A stretch of DNA of 64,000 nucleotides from assembly GCA_026224875.1 (NCBI GenBank), contig JAMFRU010000058.1, forward strand, positions 1 to 64,000, in the 5' to 3' direction. How positions within the stretch are numbered: position 1 is the first letter of the stretch; each line of letters begins with the position of its first letter. This document shows, piece after piece, positions 7,370 through 15,408 of this stretch. The notes beneath the pieces were generated by a model. The model saw nothing but the letters and a program-made list of their open reading frames with translations. It did no database searches and was not told where the DNA came from. The position numbers and the translations under genes are program-made. This DNA comes from Acidocella sp. Lineage in GTDB: Bacteria; Pseudomonadota; Alphaproteobacteria; Acetobacterales; Acetobacteraceae.

Positions 7370-10015
7370 TCAGTACAACCCGCCCAGCGATTTATCGATC
7401 GCCCCGGGATTTGCCGCAGGCGGCGCGCCCGGCGCACCGTCAGGGTTAAGCGGGGAGGCGCCGTTATCGGCAGGTGCGGCGTCCGTGCCGCCCAGTAGCG
7501 AGTTCTGGCTCTGCGCCCCTGGCGTCTGGTTATATTTGAATGCTTCGCTCACCATTTGCCCGCTCGGCTCGGGCGCCTGGGCAACGGTCATGCCCTGCGG
7601 CGCCGCCCAGTCGAGATTTGGCTGGTCCTTGAGCGCCACCTTCATATATTCATTCCAGATCGGCCCGCACACATTCCCGCCGGTCTCGTCCTTGCCCAGG
7701 TTGGTGGGGGTATCGAAGCCGATCCAGCAGCCGGTGACGATCCCCGGCGTAAAGCCGATGAACCAGGCATCGTTGAAATCATTGGTCGTGCCGGTCTTAC
7801 CTGCTACCGGCTGGGTAATGCCCACCACCGCCGGTGCGCCGGTGCCACGCTGCACCACGCCCTTCATCATCATGATGATCTGGAACACCGAATCCGGGTC
7901 CGCCAGCTGCGCGCCAGAGGTTTCCAGCGCCGGCGGCTGCGTGGGGTCGGCATTGTTGCTGCAATTGTCGCAGGTTTCGCCCGGCGCCTGGTACAGCACA
8001 TTGCCGTCCGGCCCGGTCACGCTGTCGATCAGCGTCGGCGTCACCTGCCGCCCGTATTCGTCGATATCCGCATAGGCATTGGTCATCTTCCACAAGGTCG
8101 TGTCGATGGCGCCGATCGCCGACGGGTAATAAGGCGGCATCGGGTTCACGATACCGAAACTCTGAAACGTGGTGGCAATATTCGGCAGGCCGATCTGCCG
8201 CGCCAGATGCAGCGTGGCGAGGTTGAGCGACTGTTCCAGCGCATGGAACAAAGGCACAGGCCCTTCAAAGGAGTTTTCGTAATTGCCCGGCCGGTACACC
8301 GTGCCATCGGAGAGCACCTGCACAAACGGCCCATCCAGCACCGGCGCATCGGGCTGCACGCCCTGCTCGAGTGCGGTGAGATACACCAGCGGCTTTACGG
8401 ACGAGCCCGGCTGCCTTTGCGCCTGCGTCACGCGGTTGAAGGGCGAGACATCATGCCCCCAGCCGCCGACCATGGCCAGCACGCGCCCGGTATTCGGGTC
8501 CATCGAGATCAACGCGCCCTGAAGATTGGGGATTTGCTCCAGCGCCAGTTTTTCGCCCGCGCCGGAGACCATGATCACATCGCCGATATGCAGCACATCG
8601 CCAGGCGTGCCCGGCCGCGCGCCAAGCCCGCCGCTCACCACCGGGCGGGCCCAACTCATATTACCCACCGGCAGCCCGCCGGTCACAGCATTCCCCGTGG
8701 TGAAATCCAGCGTGCCGATCCGCGCCGCAATCCCCTTGGTGCTCAGCACCACGCCCAGCTGCCAGTCCCGCCGCATTCCCGGCGGGGTCTTCTGTTTGGC
8801 TAAATCCTGCGCCCAGTTATCGGCGAGATCCGGGTCGGCAATCTTCGCCACCAGCCCGTGCCAGCCGTCATATTTGCGGTCGTATTGTTCCAGCCCATCG
8901 CGCACCGCATCGGTGGCGGCGGCCTGCAGCGCCGGGTCCAGGCTGGTGTGTACCACCATCCCGCCGTAATTCACCGCATTCTGGCCGAATTGCTGCAACA
9001 GCTGGGCTTTTACGGCATCGGCGTAATAGCCGCCATTCAGCACGCTCTTGGTATTTACCACCGCGCGCGGCAGCAGCGGCTCGGCCATTGCCGCATCCGC
9101 CTGGTCCTGGAATATGGCGCCATCCGCCCGCATCCGGCCGATGACGAAATTACGCCGCTGCAGCGCATCCGCCGGGTGCAGGAAGGGGTCGTAATTGGTC
9201 GGCGCCTTGGGCAGAGAGGCGAGGGTGGCGGCCTGCGCGATATCGATCTGGCTCAGCGGCTTGTTGAAATAAGTCTGCGCCGCCGCGGCAATACCAAAAC
9301 TGTTATGCCCCAGGTCCACCTCGTTCAAATACAGCGTCAGCACCTGCTGCTTGTTCATCACCTGGCTCACGCGCATCGCCAGCATCGCCTCTTTGATTTT
9401 GGTGGCGAAGGTGATGTGATTATCCAGCACCATGTTCTTCACCACCTGCTGGGTGATGGTCGAGGCCCCGATCGGCCGCCGCCCGGAGCCCACCAGGCTG
9501 ATATCGGTGATTGCCGCGCGCACCATGGCCAGGGGGTTCACCCCCGGCTCCACCCAGAACAGGCGGTCCTCAGCCGAGATGAACGCCTGGCCCACCATTG
9601 GCGGGATCTGGTCGTAGGTTACATAAATACTGTGCTGCGCGCCCACCTCGGCCAGCAGCTGGAAATTGCTGGTGTAAATCCGGCTTTCCAGCGGCGGCTT
9701 GTAATCCTTCAGGGCGTCGATGCTCGGCAGGCTGGCAGAGAAATACAGAAACACGCCCGAGGCGCCCAGCAGCCCGGCGATGATGACCAGAAACACCAGG
9801 CTGTAGAACGCTGTAACCAGCCCGCCAAAAGCGCGCGCCACCGGCCCGCGCTTGCTCTTGGGCTTGGGTGTGCCCGGCTTCTTGCGCGGCGGTGGGGCCG
9901 CCTCGCGCCGGGGCGGGGCGAGGCGCGGCCCCGCGGAAAACCCGCCGCTCTGGTCGAAGCTGGGGGTACTGTCCTGCGGATCGTTGGGGGGAATCGGGTC
10001 GTTCGGGTCGGGCAT
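7370..10015 (-). CDS. mrcA: Penicillin-binding protein 1A, bifunctional class A PBP
   Basis: This 881-residue inner-membrane enzyme polymerises lipid II and crosslinks peptidoglycan. Order: Pro/Arg-rich cytoplasmic tail (1-65), one membrane helix (about 68-92), GT51 glycosyltransferase (about 110-290; catalytic Glu in SAEDRLFW, then GASTITQQVVKN), an OB-like insert, and the transpeptidase with GSSVKP (active Ser), the SLN motif (QSLNLATLHLA) and KTGTTNDFNDAWF. A Pro/Ala/Gly-rich tail closes it. The divided and duplicated motifs are all intact. The next gene upstream on the same strand is the amidase, so cell-wall synthesis and cleavage are adjacent. Confidence 0.95.
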   Translation of the reverse strand: MPDPNDPIPPNDPQDSTPSFDQSGGFSAGPRLAPPRREAAPPPRKKPGTPKPKSKRGPVARAFGGLVTAFYSLVFLVIIAGLLGASGVFLYFSASLPSIDALKDYKPPLESRIYTSNFQLLAEVGAQHSIYVTYDQIPPMVGQAFISAEDRLFWVEPGVNPLAMVRAAITDISLVGSGRRPIGASTITQQVVKNMVLDNHITFATKIKEAMLAMRVSQVMNKQQVLTLYLNEVDLGHNSFGIAAAAQTYFNKPLSQIDIAQAATLASLPKAPTNYDPFLHPADALQRRNFVIGRMRADGAIFQDQADAAMAEPLLPRAVVNTKSVLNGGYYADAVKAQLLQQFGQNAVNYGGMVVHTSLDPALQAAATDAVRDGLEQYDRKYDGWHGLVAKIADPDLADNWAQDLAKQKTPPGMRRDWQLGVVLSTKGIAARIGTLDFTTGNAVTGGLPVGNMSWARPVVSGGLGARPGTPGDVLHIGDVIMVSGAGEKLALEQIPNLQGALISMDPNTGRVLAMVGGWGHDVSPFNRVTQAQRQPGSSVKPLVYLTALEQGVQPDAPVLDGPFVQVLSDGTVYRPGNYENSFEGPVPLFHALEQSLNLATLHLARQIGLPNIATTFQSFGIVNPMPPYYPSAIGAIDTTLWKMTNAYADIDEYGRQVTPTLIDSVTGPDGNVLYQAPGETCDNCSNNADPTQPPALETSGAQLADPDSVFQIIMMMKGVVQRGTGAPAVVGITQPVAGKTGTTNDFNDAWFIGFTPGIVTGCWIGFDTPTNLGKDETGGNVCGPIWNEYMKVALKDQPNLDWAAPQGMTVAQAPEPSGQMVSEAFKYNQTPGAQSQNSLLGGTDAAPADNGASPLNPDGAPGAPPAANPGAIDKSLGGLY

Positions 10016-10116
10016 GGCCGCGCTCTTAGCATTCTGCTCCGTGGCCTGCGAGGCGGCATAACCACATTACCGCAAGTTTAAACCCTGCAATGTTACAGCA
10101 ACGTTATCCGGCAAAA

Positions 10117-11004
10117 TTACCCGGCAATCCGGCGCTCCGCATCATTGTCAAAATAGCTGTTGATGGCCAGCGTAATGCGCTGCGCCAGTTTGGTCCGCTC
10201 GGCCGGGCTGCGCAGCCTGGTCTCATCCAGCTTGTTGGTCAGGCAACCCATCTCCAGCAGTGCCGCCGGCGTCGAAGGGTCGCGCAGGACCGCGAAATTG
10301 GCCGCCCGCTTGGGGTCCGGCAGCAGCGGCACGATGCCGCGGAAACTCGACTGCAGATCATAGGCCAGGCTTTGGCTGCCGATCTTGGTCGCGCGTGTTT
10401 CTAAACTGGCAAGAATATCAGCCACTTGCGGCGAAGTTCCGGCCATAGGATTGTCCAGCGTTGCCGGCCCGTTCTCAGCCTGTGCCAGCCCCGCCGCCAG
10501 CGTGTCGGACGCATCATTAGAGAGCGTGAACACCGAAGCCCCGCGCAGATCCGCATCCGGCAGATGGTCGCAATGCATGGAAAGAAACAGGCTGGCGTTC
10601 TGGTTCATTGCATCGGCCACGCGGTCGTCCAGCGGAATATACACATCGCGCGTGCGCGTCATCGCCACGCGGTAGCGCCCGGTCTGCTCCAGCGCCTGGC
10701 GCAGATCCAATGCCGAGGCCAGGGTTATATGCTTCTCATAAACGCCGTCCGGCGCAATTGCCCCGGGATCCTCCCCGCCATGCCCGGGATCGAGCATAAT
10801 CAAAGGCCGGTCCGCCATGGCGATTGTGCTGCTGCGGGCCGTGCTGCTTCCGGAGCGGGCGGTGGGCGACGTGGCGCCAAGATGATGATGCTTTGCCTTC
10901 GCAAATGCCGGCGGCACACCTGCGCTCACGCCCCACACGGCCGCGGCGCCACCCAGCGCCAGCCGCATCAGTCCACGCCGAGTCGAGTCACATTTAAGAC
11001 ACAT
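10117..11004 (-). CDS. N-acetylmuramoyl-L-alanine amidase, Tat-exported (AmiC-type)
   Basis: A 295-residue Amidase_3 zinc hydrolase that cuts the amide between MurNAc and the peptide stem, mainly in septal peptidoglycan. The N-terminus has twin arginines and a hydrophobic stretch ending PAFA (STRRGLMRLALGG), a Tat signal. Zinc-site motifs: MLDPGHGGEDPGA, EKHITL (Glu), SMHCDH (His), and MGCLTNKLDE with the catalytic Glu near the end. Two starts are possible: a TTG at 11010 or the ATG at 11004. I prefer the ATG. There is no N-terminal AMIN domain, so it is shorter than E. coli AmiC (417). Confidence 0.9.
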   Translation of the reverse strand: MCLKCDSTRRGLMRLALGGAAAVWGVSAGVPPAFAKAKHHHLGATSPTARSGSSTARSSTIAMADRPLIMLDPGHGGEDPGAIAPDGVYEKHITLASALDLRQALEQTGRYRVAMTRTRDVYIPLDDRVADAMNQNASLFLSMHCDHLPDADLRGASVFTLSNDASDTLAAGLAQAENGPATLDNPMAGTSPQVADILASLETRATKIGSQSLAYDLQSSFRGIVPLLPDPKRAANFAVLRDPSTPAALLEMGCLTNKLDETRLRSPAERTKLAQRITLAINSYFDNDAERRIAG

Positions 11005-11010
11005 GAGCAA

Positions 11011-11399
11011 GTGTTAGCACGAAGGATTTATAGTTGGCTACGACTCGTTGATATAATGTGGAATCGTGAGTCAATTAGGCCACACTCAGCTGGATGCCGC
11101 CCATACCGTGCTGCAGCAGTCCTGCCATAAGGATACCGGGCTTTGTACATCATATTATGAGACCCGCTCCAATTCACGATTTATGTTATTGCGCTCTTCT
11201 CCGCCTGCATCGCGTTTTTTATCTTCTGGCTTTCGCTCGTCATTGCCCGCATCCGCAGAATGAGTGGCAAATAAGCGGGCAAATAAGCGACAAATAACCG
11301 GCGTATTCGGCAAGCCAGACGCCAAACGGCGAGGCCGAAACTTTCCACCGCCGCCGCTCTTGCTAAGCCATCGCTCGTTCGGCTATAGCCTGCCCCGCT
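11011..11399. other. Intergenic region with small tandem repeat, no supported gene
   Basis: No convincing gene is seen in these 389 bases. A frame at about 11170-11274 could encode a one-helix peptide (YVIALFSACIAFFIFWLSLVI), but it has no usable start codon unless a frameshift is assumed. GGCAAATAAGCG is tandemly repeated at 11266-11277 and 11278-11289 with a third partial copy. A TATAAT-like box lies at about 11052. Confidence 0.5.
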
Positions 11400-11477
11400 C
11401 GGAGTGTAGCTCAGCCTGGTTAGAGTACTGTGTTCGGAACGCAGGGGCCGGAGGTTCGAATCCTCTCACTCCGACCA
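11400..11477 (+). tRNA. tRNA-Pro (anticodon CGG)
   Basis: The acceptor stem CGGAGTG (11400-11406) pairs with CACTCCG (11467-11473), followed by A and an encoded CCA. The anticodon loop TTCGGAA gives CGG, reading proline CCG. The GGTTCGAATCC T-arm and the D-arm AGCTCAGCCTGGTTAGAG are intact. Confidence 0.95.
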
Positions 11478-11495
11478 TTTTTTCAAATGCGTCTT

Positions 11496-11591
11496 GATGA
11501 TGGAGCGGCGAAAGCCGCGTAGCCTGAATCAAGTACACTATTTTAAATATATTTCCTGATTCAGACTACGCGGGATTGCCGCTTCGTCATC
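11496..11591. repeat. Imperfect 35-bp inverted repeat just after tRNA-Pro
   Basis: The left arm at 11496-11531 and the right arm at 11557-11591 are complementary over about 35 bases with several mismatches and a 25-base AT-rich centre. It starts 18 bp after the tRNA CCA. It could act as a terminator for the tRNA, but its length and imperfection look more like a miniature inverted-repeat element. Nothing else is seen up to 11733. Confidence 0.65.
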
Positions 11592-11733
11592 AGGACACCC
11601 TTTTCCCTAATCATCATTTCGTGAAACCGTCGCCTTCGCCGGCGCCCATCGGCGCTATGCGCACCCCACAGCTTGCGCAGTTTCCCAACCCGCTTATGTT
11701 CCCACCTAACAATCCGTTCATAGGGAGAGCTGC

Positions 11734-12972
11734 ATGAGCCAGACCGTCACCACCGCGCCGCTGGGGGAGAATCTCACCCAGGCCCGCAACGCCGTCGCCG
11801 CCGCCTTCCTGGGCTGGACGCTCGATGCCTTCGACTTCTTCATCCTCATCCTCACCTTCGATGAAGTCGCCAAAACCTTCGGCGTGTCGATCACCGCCAT
11901 CACCACGGCCATTACCCTCACCCTCGCCACCCGCGCCATCGGCGCCTTCATCTTCGGCCGGCTAGCCGATATCTACGGCCGCAAACCGATCCTCATCGCG
12001 GTCATCCTGCTCTATTCGGTATTCGAGGCCCTCTCCGGCTTCGCCTGGTCCTTCACCTCGTTCCTCGTCATCCGTGCTTTGTTCGGCATCTCCATGGGCG
12101 GCGAATGGGGCATCGGCTCGTCGCTGGCCATGGAATCCATCCCCGCCCGCTGGCGCGGCTGGGTCTCAGGATTGCTCCAGGCCGGCTACCCCATGGGCTT
12201 CCTGCTCGCCACGGCGCTGTTCGACTTCTTTGGTGACAAGCTCGGCTGGCGCGGCATGTTCTTCGTCGGCGCCGCCCCGGCGCTGCTGACCATCTTCGTC
12301 GCCACCCACGTTACGGAGAGCCCGGCCTTCAATAAAATCCGCACCGGGCCGAAAATCTCCATCGGTACCGTGCTGCGCAAAAACGCCAAGCTCGCCATCT
12401 ACGGCGTGGCGATGATGGCCGCCTTCAACTTCTTCTCGCACGGCACACAGGACCTCTACCTCAAAGCCCATCTCGGCAAGCAGCTGCACTTCAGCCACGC
12501 CCAAATCTCCAACGCCGGCCTCATCTTCAACGTCGGCGCCATCCTGGGCGGCATCGCCTTCGGCCTGCTGAGCCAGAAAATCGGCCGCCGCTACGCCATC
12601 ATCGCCGCCTGCGTGCTCTCGCTGCTGGCCATCTACCCCTGGGCCTTCAGCACGGATTTCCGCACCATCGTCATCGCCGCCTTCATCATGCAGGTCGCCG
12701 TGCAAGGTGCCTGGGGCGTGGTGCCGGTGCATCTCAACGAGCTCTCACCGCCGGAAATCCGAGGCACATTCCCAGGCTTCATCTACCAGCTTGGTAACTT
12801 CGTGGCCTCGGTCAACGCCCCGCTCCAGGCCACCATCGCCGCCAGCCACGGCGGCGACTTCGGCATCCCCCTGGCCCTGGTCGCCGGCGTCGTCGCCGTG
12901 TTGCTGATCCTGCTGATGATCTTCGGCCCCGAGGCCCGCAACGTCTCCATGGCCCAGTCCACCGCGGCCTAG
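11734..12972 (+). CDS. MFS transporter, SHS/NanT-like (organic acid symporter)
   Basis: A 412-residue major facilitator with twelve predicted membrane helices. The first helix motif LGWTLDAFDFFILIL and the loop 2-3 signature GRLADIYGRKP match the sialate:H+ symporter family, which includes lactate/pyruvate carriers (JEN type) and NanT. GISMGGEWGIGSSLAMESIP (helix 4) is also typical. The substrate is probably a monocarboxylate or sugar acid, not decidable here. AGGGAGA stands 9 bases before the ATG. It is monocistronic, followed by a composite inverted repeat. Confidence 0.85.
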   Translation: MSQTVTTAPLGENLTQARNAVAAAFLGWTLDAFDFFILILTFDEVAKTFGVSITAITTAITLTLATRAIGAFIFGRLADIYGRKPILIAVILLYSVFEALSGFAWSFTSFLVIRALFGISMGGEWGIGSSLAMESIPARWRGWVSGLLQAGYPMGFLLATALFDFFGDKLGWRGMFFVGAAPALLTIFVATHVTESPAFNKIRTGPKISIGTVLRKNAKLAIYGVAMMAAFNFFSHGTQDLYLKAHLGKQLHFSHAQISNAGLIFNVGAILGGIAFGLLSQKIGRRYAIIAACVLSLLAIYPWAFSTDFRTIVIAAFIMQVAVQGAWGVVPVHLNELSPPEIRGTFPGFIYQLGNFVASVNAPLQATIAASHGGDFGIPLALVAGVVAVLLILLMIFGPEARNVSMAQSTAA

Positions 12973-12975
12973 TTG

Positions 12976-13195
12976 CGGGAGTGACTCCCAGGGGGCTTTG
13001 CCCCCTGGCCCCCCACCAAGGGCCGAAAGGCCCTTGGGACCCACCCCGTTTATAAAAAGAGGGGCCGTCCAGGTACCGTGTGTTGCACGGACTCGGAAGG
13101 CCCCTCTTTTTATAAACCGATTATTGAGGTCCAGGGGCTCGGCCCCTGTTCGTGGGTGCAGGGGATGGGCGAAGCTCCCTTGCGAGTCACTCCCG
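12976..13195. repeat. Composite inverted repeat (two facing ~90-bp REP-like units)
   Basis: The outer ends are 12-bp inverted repeats (CGGGAGTGACTC at 12976-12987, complement at 13184-13195). The inner ends are a perfect 19-bp palindrome arm (13048-13066 and 13099-13117: GTTTATAAAAAGAGGGGCC and complement) around a 32-base centre. The two half-elements align in between with gaps, including GGGGGCTTTGCCCCC and GGGCCGAAAGGCCC stem-loops. It fills the gap between the MFS gene and the CPBP gene and may fold into a very long stem. It contains no coding capacity I accept. Confidence 0.75.
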
Positions 13196-13212
13196 TAAAC
13201 GAGGATCACGCG

Positions 13213-14118
13213 ATGCGGACATGGTGGCGAGGGCCGGACGGGGTGCGGGCAGGGTGGTGCGCGCTGCTGTTTGTGCTGCTGAACGTTCTGCTGGTGTTTG
13301 CGTGTGTGTATCTAACCCCACGCGCCTGGCTCCTCTCGATGGTCACCAAGGGCCAGATCAGCCCCGGGTTCATGGCCTATAACGAGTTTGCCCTGCTGGT
13401 TCCCGCCGTGGCTGCCACGGCGATCATGACGCGGTTCGAGGGCCGGAAGTTTCTATCCTGCGGCCTGGGCGGAGACCGTGCCCTGTCCCGCTTCGCCAAC
13501 GGCGTGTTCTGGGGGTTGTTCCTGCTCGCCGTTATCATGCTGGTACTGGTAGCCACCGGCCACGCAGCTTTGGCCTGGGGCGGGCTTGGGGGCAGGGGCG
13601 TTGTTGGCTACGCGCTGGCCTGGGCCATCGCCAGCCTGCTCACCGGGTTAGCGGAAGAGCTCGCCTTGCGCGGCTATCTTCTGCAGGCGATCACCCGCGG
13701 GCTGGGCTTCTGGCCGGCTTTGGTCAGCACCAGCCTGGTGTTTGGCGCTCTCCACATCAGCAACCATGGCGAGGGCGTCATCGGCGTCGCCTCGGCCGCT
13801 TTGGGCGGGGCCATCATGGCCATGGGCGTGCGCGGCACGGGCACGCTATGGTGGCCCATCGGCCTGCACAGCGCCTGGGACTATGCCGAGAATTTCATCT
13901 TCGGCACACCGGATAGCGGCCAGATTTGCGCCGGCGCGCTTTTGCACACCACCCCGCTGGGCCGGAGCGTTCTATCCGGCGGTGCCACCGGGCCGGAGGG
14001 CAGCCTGTTCACTTTTTCCCTGCTCGCGGTGTCGTTTTTCCTGGCCTGGCGTGTCTTTGGCCAATCTCTCACTGATAAACGGGCTTTCACGAACAAACGG
14101 CCTCTCACGAACAAATGA
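13213..14118 (+). CDS. CPBP-family intramembrane metalloprotease (Abi/CAAX type)
   Basis: A 301-residue membrane protein with about eight helices. It has the CPBP motifs: EE-x3-R (AEELALRGYLLQ near residue 150), the histidine helix (FGALHISNH) and the third motif (GLHSAWDYAEN). The family includes prenyl-protein and bacteriocin-immunity proteases, but most bacterial members have no known substrate. I start at the ATG at 13213 after GAGGA. An open frame reaching back to 13078 would run through the inverted repeat and is rejected. The C-terminus ends in a repetitive TDKR/TNKR/TNK tail. Confidence 0.85.
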   Translation: MRTWWRGPDGVRAGWCALLFVLLNVLLVFACVYLTPRAWLLSMVTKGQISPGFMAYNEFALLVPAVAATAIMTRFEGRKFLSCGLGGDRALSRFANGVFWGLFLLAVIMLVLVATGHAALAWGGLGGRGVVGYALAWAIASLLTGLAEELALRGYLLQAITRGLGFWPALVSTSLVFGALHISNHGEGVIGVASAALGGAIMAMGVRGTGTLWWPIGLHSAWDYAENFIFGTPDSGQICAGALLHTTPLGRSVLSGGATGPEGSLFTFSLLAVSFFLAWRVFGQSLTDKRAFTNKRPLTNK

Positions 14119-14266
14119 TTTCCCGCCGCGGCAAACCCGGCATAATTTCGAAATCATTATTGTACAGTTTGACGTTCCCCAAACCCTGGCTCAGGATCAT
14201 GCCAAAGCACCAGCGCGGACCAAAAACCATAATCCCCGCGCGGAAAAACTCTATGAGGAGTCTGCC

Positions 14267-14971
14267 ATGATCGTCGCTGAGTTGATGAACCGCAATTCCA
14301 TTTCCGTCCTGCCCGCCACTCTGGTGGCCGATGCCGCGCGCATCATGCTGGCGCATCGCGTCAGCGGCCTGCCCGTGCTCGATGAGCAGGGCCATCTCGC
14401 CGGCATCGTCACCGAGGGTGACCTGCTGCGCCGCGCCGAGATCGGCACGGACGGCGCCCAGGCCGGCTGGCTCAAATCCATGCTCATGCCCTCCGCCGTG
14501 GCGGCCGATTACGTGCATACCCATGCCCGCCATGTCTCGGGCGTGATGACGCACAACCCCGTGTTCGTGACCCCCGAAACCCAGCTGGAGGAAGCCGCCA
14601 ATTTGATGCTGCGCAAGCACATCAAGCGCCTGCCGGTGCTGGAGCATGGCAAATTGGTAGGCATCATCAGCCGTACAGACCTGCTGCGCATACTCGCCCG
14701 CAAGCTCATCAACACCCCGGCCGAGGCGTCGGACGAATCGATTACCAACTACATCAAAAGCGAGATCAACCACGCCCATTGGGCGCCCAAATCCGGGCTG
14801 AAAATCACGGTCGCGGGCAGAGTGGTAAGTCTCAGCGGCACTATTTTCTCGGATGAAGAACGCCAGGCCGTGCGCTGCATTGCCGAGAATGCGCCCGGTG
14901 TGACATCGGTGCAGGACAATCTCGTGTTCATCGATCCCGGTTCCGGTATGTCTTTCCCTGCAGGTGGATAA
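14267..14971 (+). CDS. CBS-domain pair plus BON domain protein
   Basis: A 234-residue cytoplasmic protein. Two CBS domains (about 7-60 and 92-150: VSGLPVLDEQGHLAGIVTEG and KRLPVLEHGKLVGIISRTD) form a nucleotide-binding module, followed by a BON domain (about 160-228: ITNYIKSEI through GVTSVQDNL). Such CBS-CBS-BON proteins are frequent in Alphaproteobacteria and are thought to sense adenosine nucleotides. The partner is unknown. GAGGAG sits six bases before the ATG. The next gene starts 3 bp after its stop, so the two form a unit. Confidence 0.88.
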   Translation: MIVAELMNRNSISVLPATLVADAARIMLAHRVSGLPVLDEQGHLAGIVTEGDLLRRAEIGTDGAQAGWLKSMLMPSAVAADYVHTHARHVSGVMTHNPVFVTPETQLEEAANLMLRKHIKRLPVLEHGKLVGIISRTDLLRILARKLINTPAEASDESITNYIKSEINHAHWAPKSGLKITVAGRVVSLSGTIFSDEERQAVRCIAENAPGVTSVQDNLVFIDPGSGMSFPAGG

Positions 14972-14974
14972 AAT

Positions 14975-15274
14975 ATGACTCTGGCGCCGCTGGTTGTTTG
15001 TCTGGGTGTGGCTTTGTTTGCATTACTGGCGCTGCTGGGAGACAGGCAGTTTTCTGAACAGGAGCGGCTCCCGGTGCGCTGGGGCCGGGGGGCGCAGCCG
15101 GACACCTATGTGTCGCGCAGGGTGGGGCTGGCGTTTTTCCCGGTCATCAGCACGATGACACTCCTGCTGTTATGCCGTCAGCCGGCCTATATCATCTCTG
15201 TCGCGCTGCTGATCCTCGCCACGGCCAATCTCTCCTATTTCCGCGCGATCAGCAGAAAGCTGCAGGACGCTTGA
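14975..15274 (+). CDS. Small membrane protein, unknown
   Basis: A 99-residue protein with an N-terminal helix (LVVCLGVALFALLALLG) and two more hydrophobic stretches (about 50-66 and 71-85), the last close together. Between them is a charged segment (ERLPVRWGRGAQPDTYVSRR) that resembles the periplasmic loop of DUF1648/SdpI-like proteins. It follows the CBS-BON gene by 3 bp. The function is unknown. Confidence 0.6.
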   Translation: MTLAPLVVCLGVALFALLALLGDRQFSEQERLPVRWGRGAQPDTYVSRRVGLAFFPVISTMTLLLLCRQPAYIISVALLILATANLSYFRAISRKLQDA

Positions 15275-15408
15275 ATTCCGCCCCGCCGATTTATTTGTCC
15301 CCATATTTGCCTGGGGCTGCAAACCGGCTAAAAACCTGGGCTCCGGCGCTTGCCTGCCCCCCACGCTCTGCGTAGGAAACGGAATAAAATCCGGGAGACG
15401 AGTTTTCT

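Noticed and set aside
7556..8803. 415-residue plus-strand frame opposite mrcA
   Set aside because: Antisense to the transpeptidase domain of PBP1A; Arg/His-rich with no motifs.
11170..11274. Possible small one-helix membrane peptide before tRNA-Pro
   Set aside because: Hydrophobic frame without ATG, GTG or TTG; needs an assumed frameshift, so not annotated.
13078..13212. N-terminal extension of the CPBP protease through the inverted repeat
   Set aside because: The extra 45 residues run through the repeat, and the ATG at 13213 has a ribosome site.
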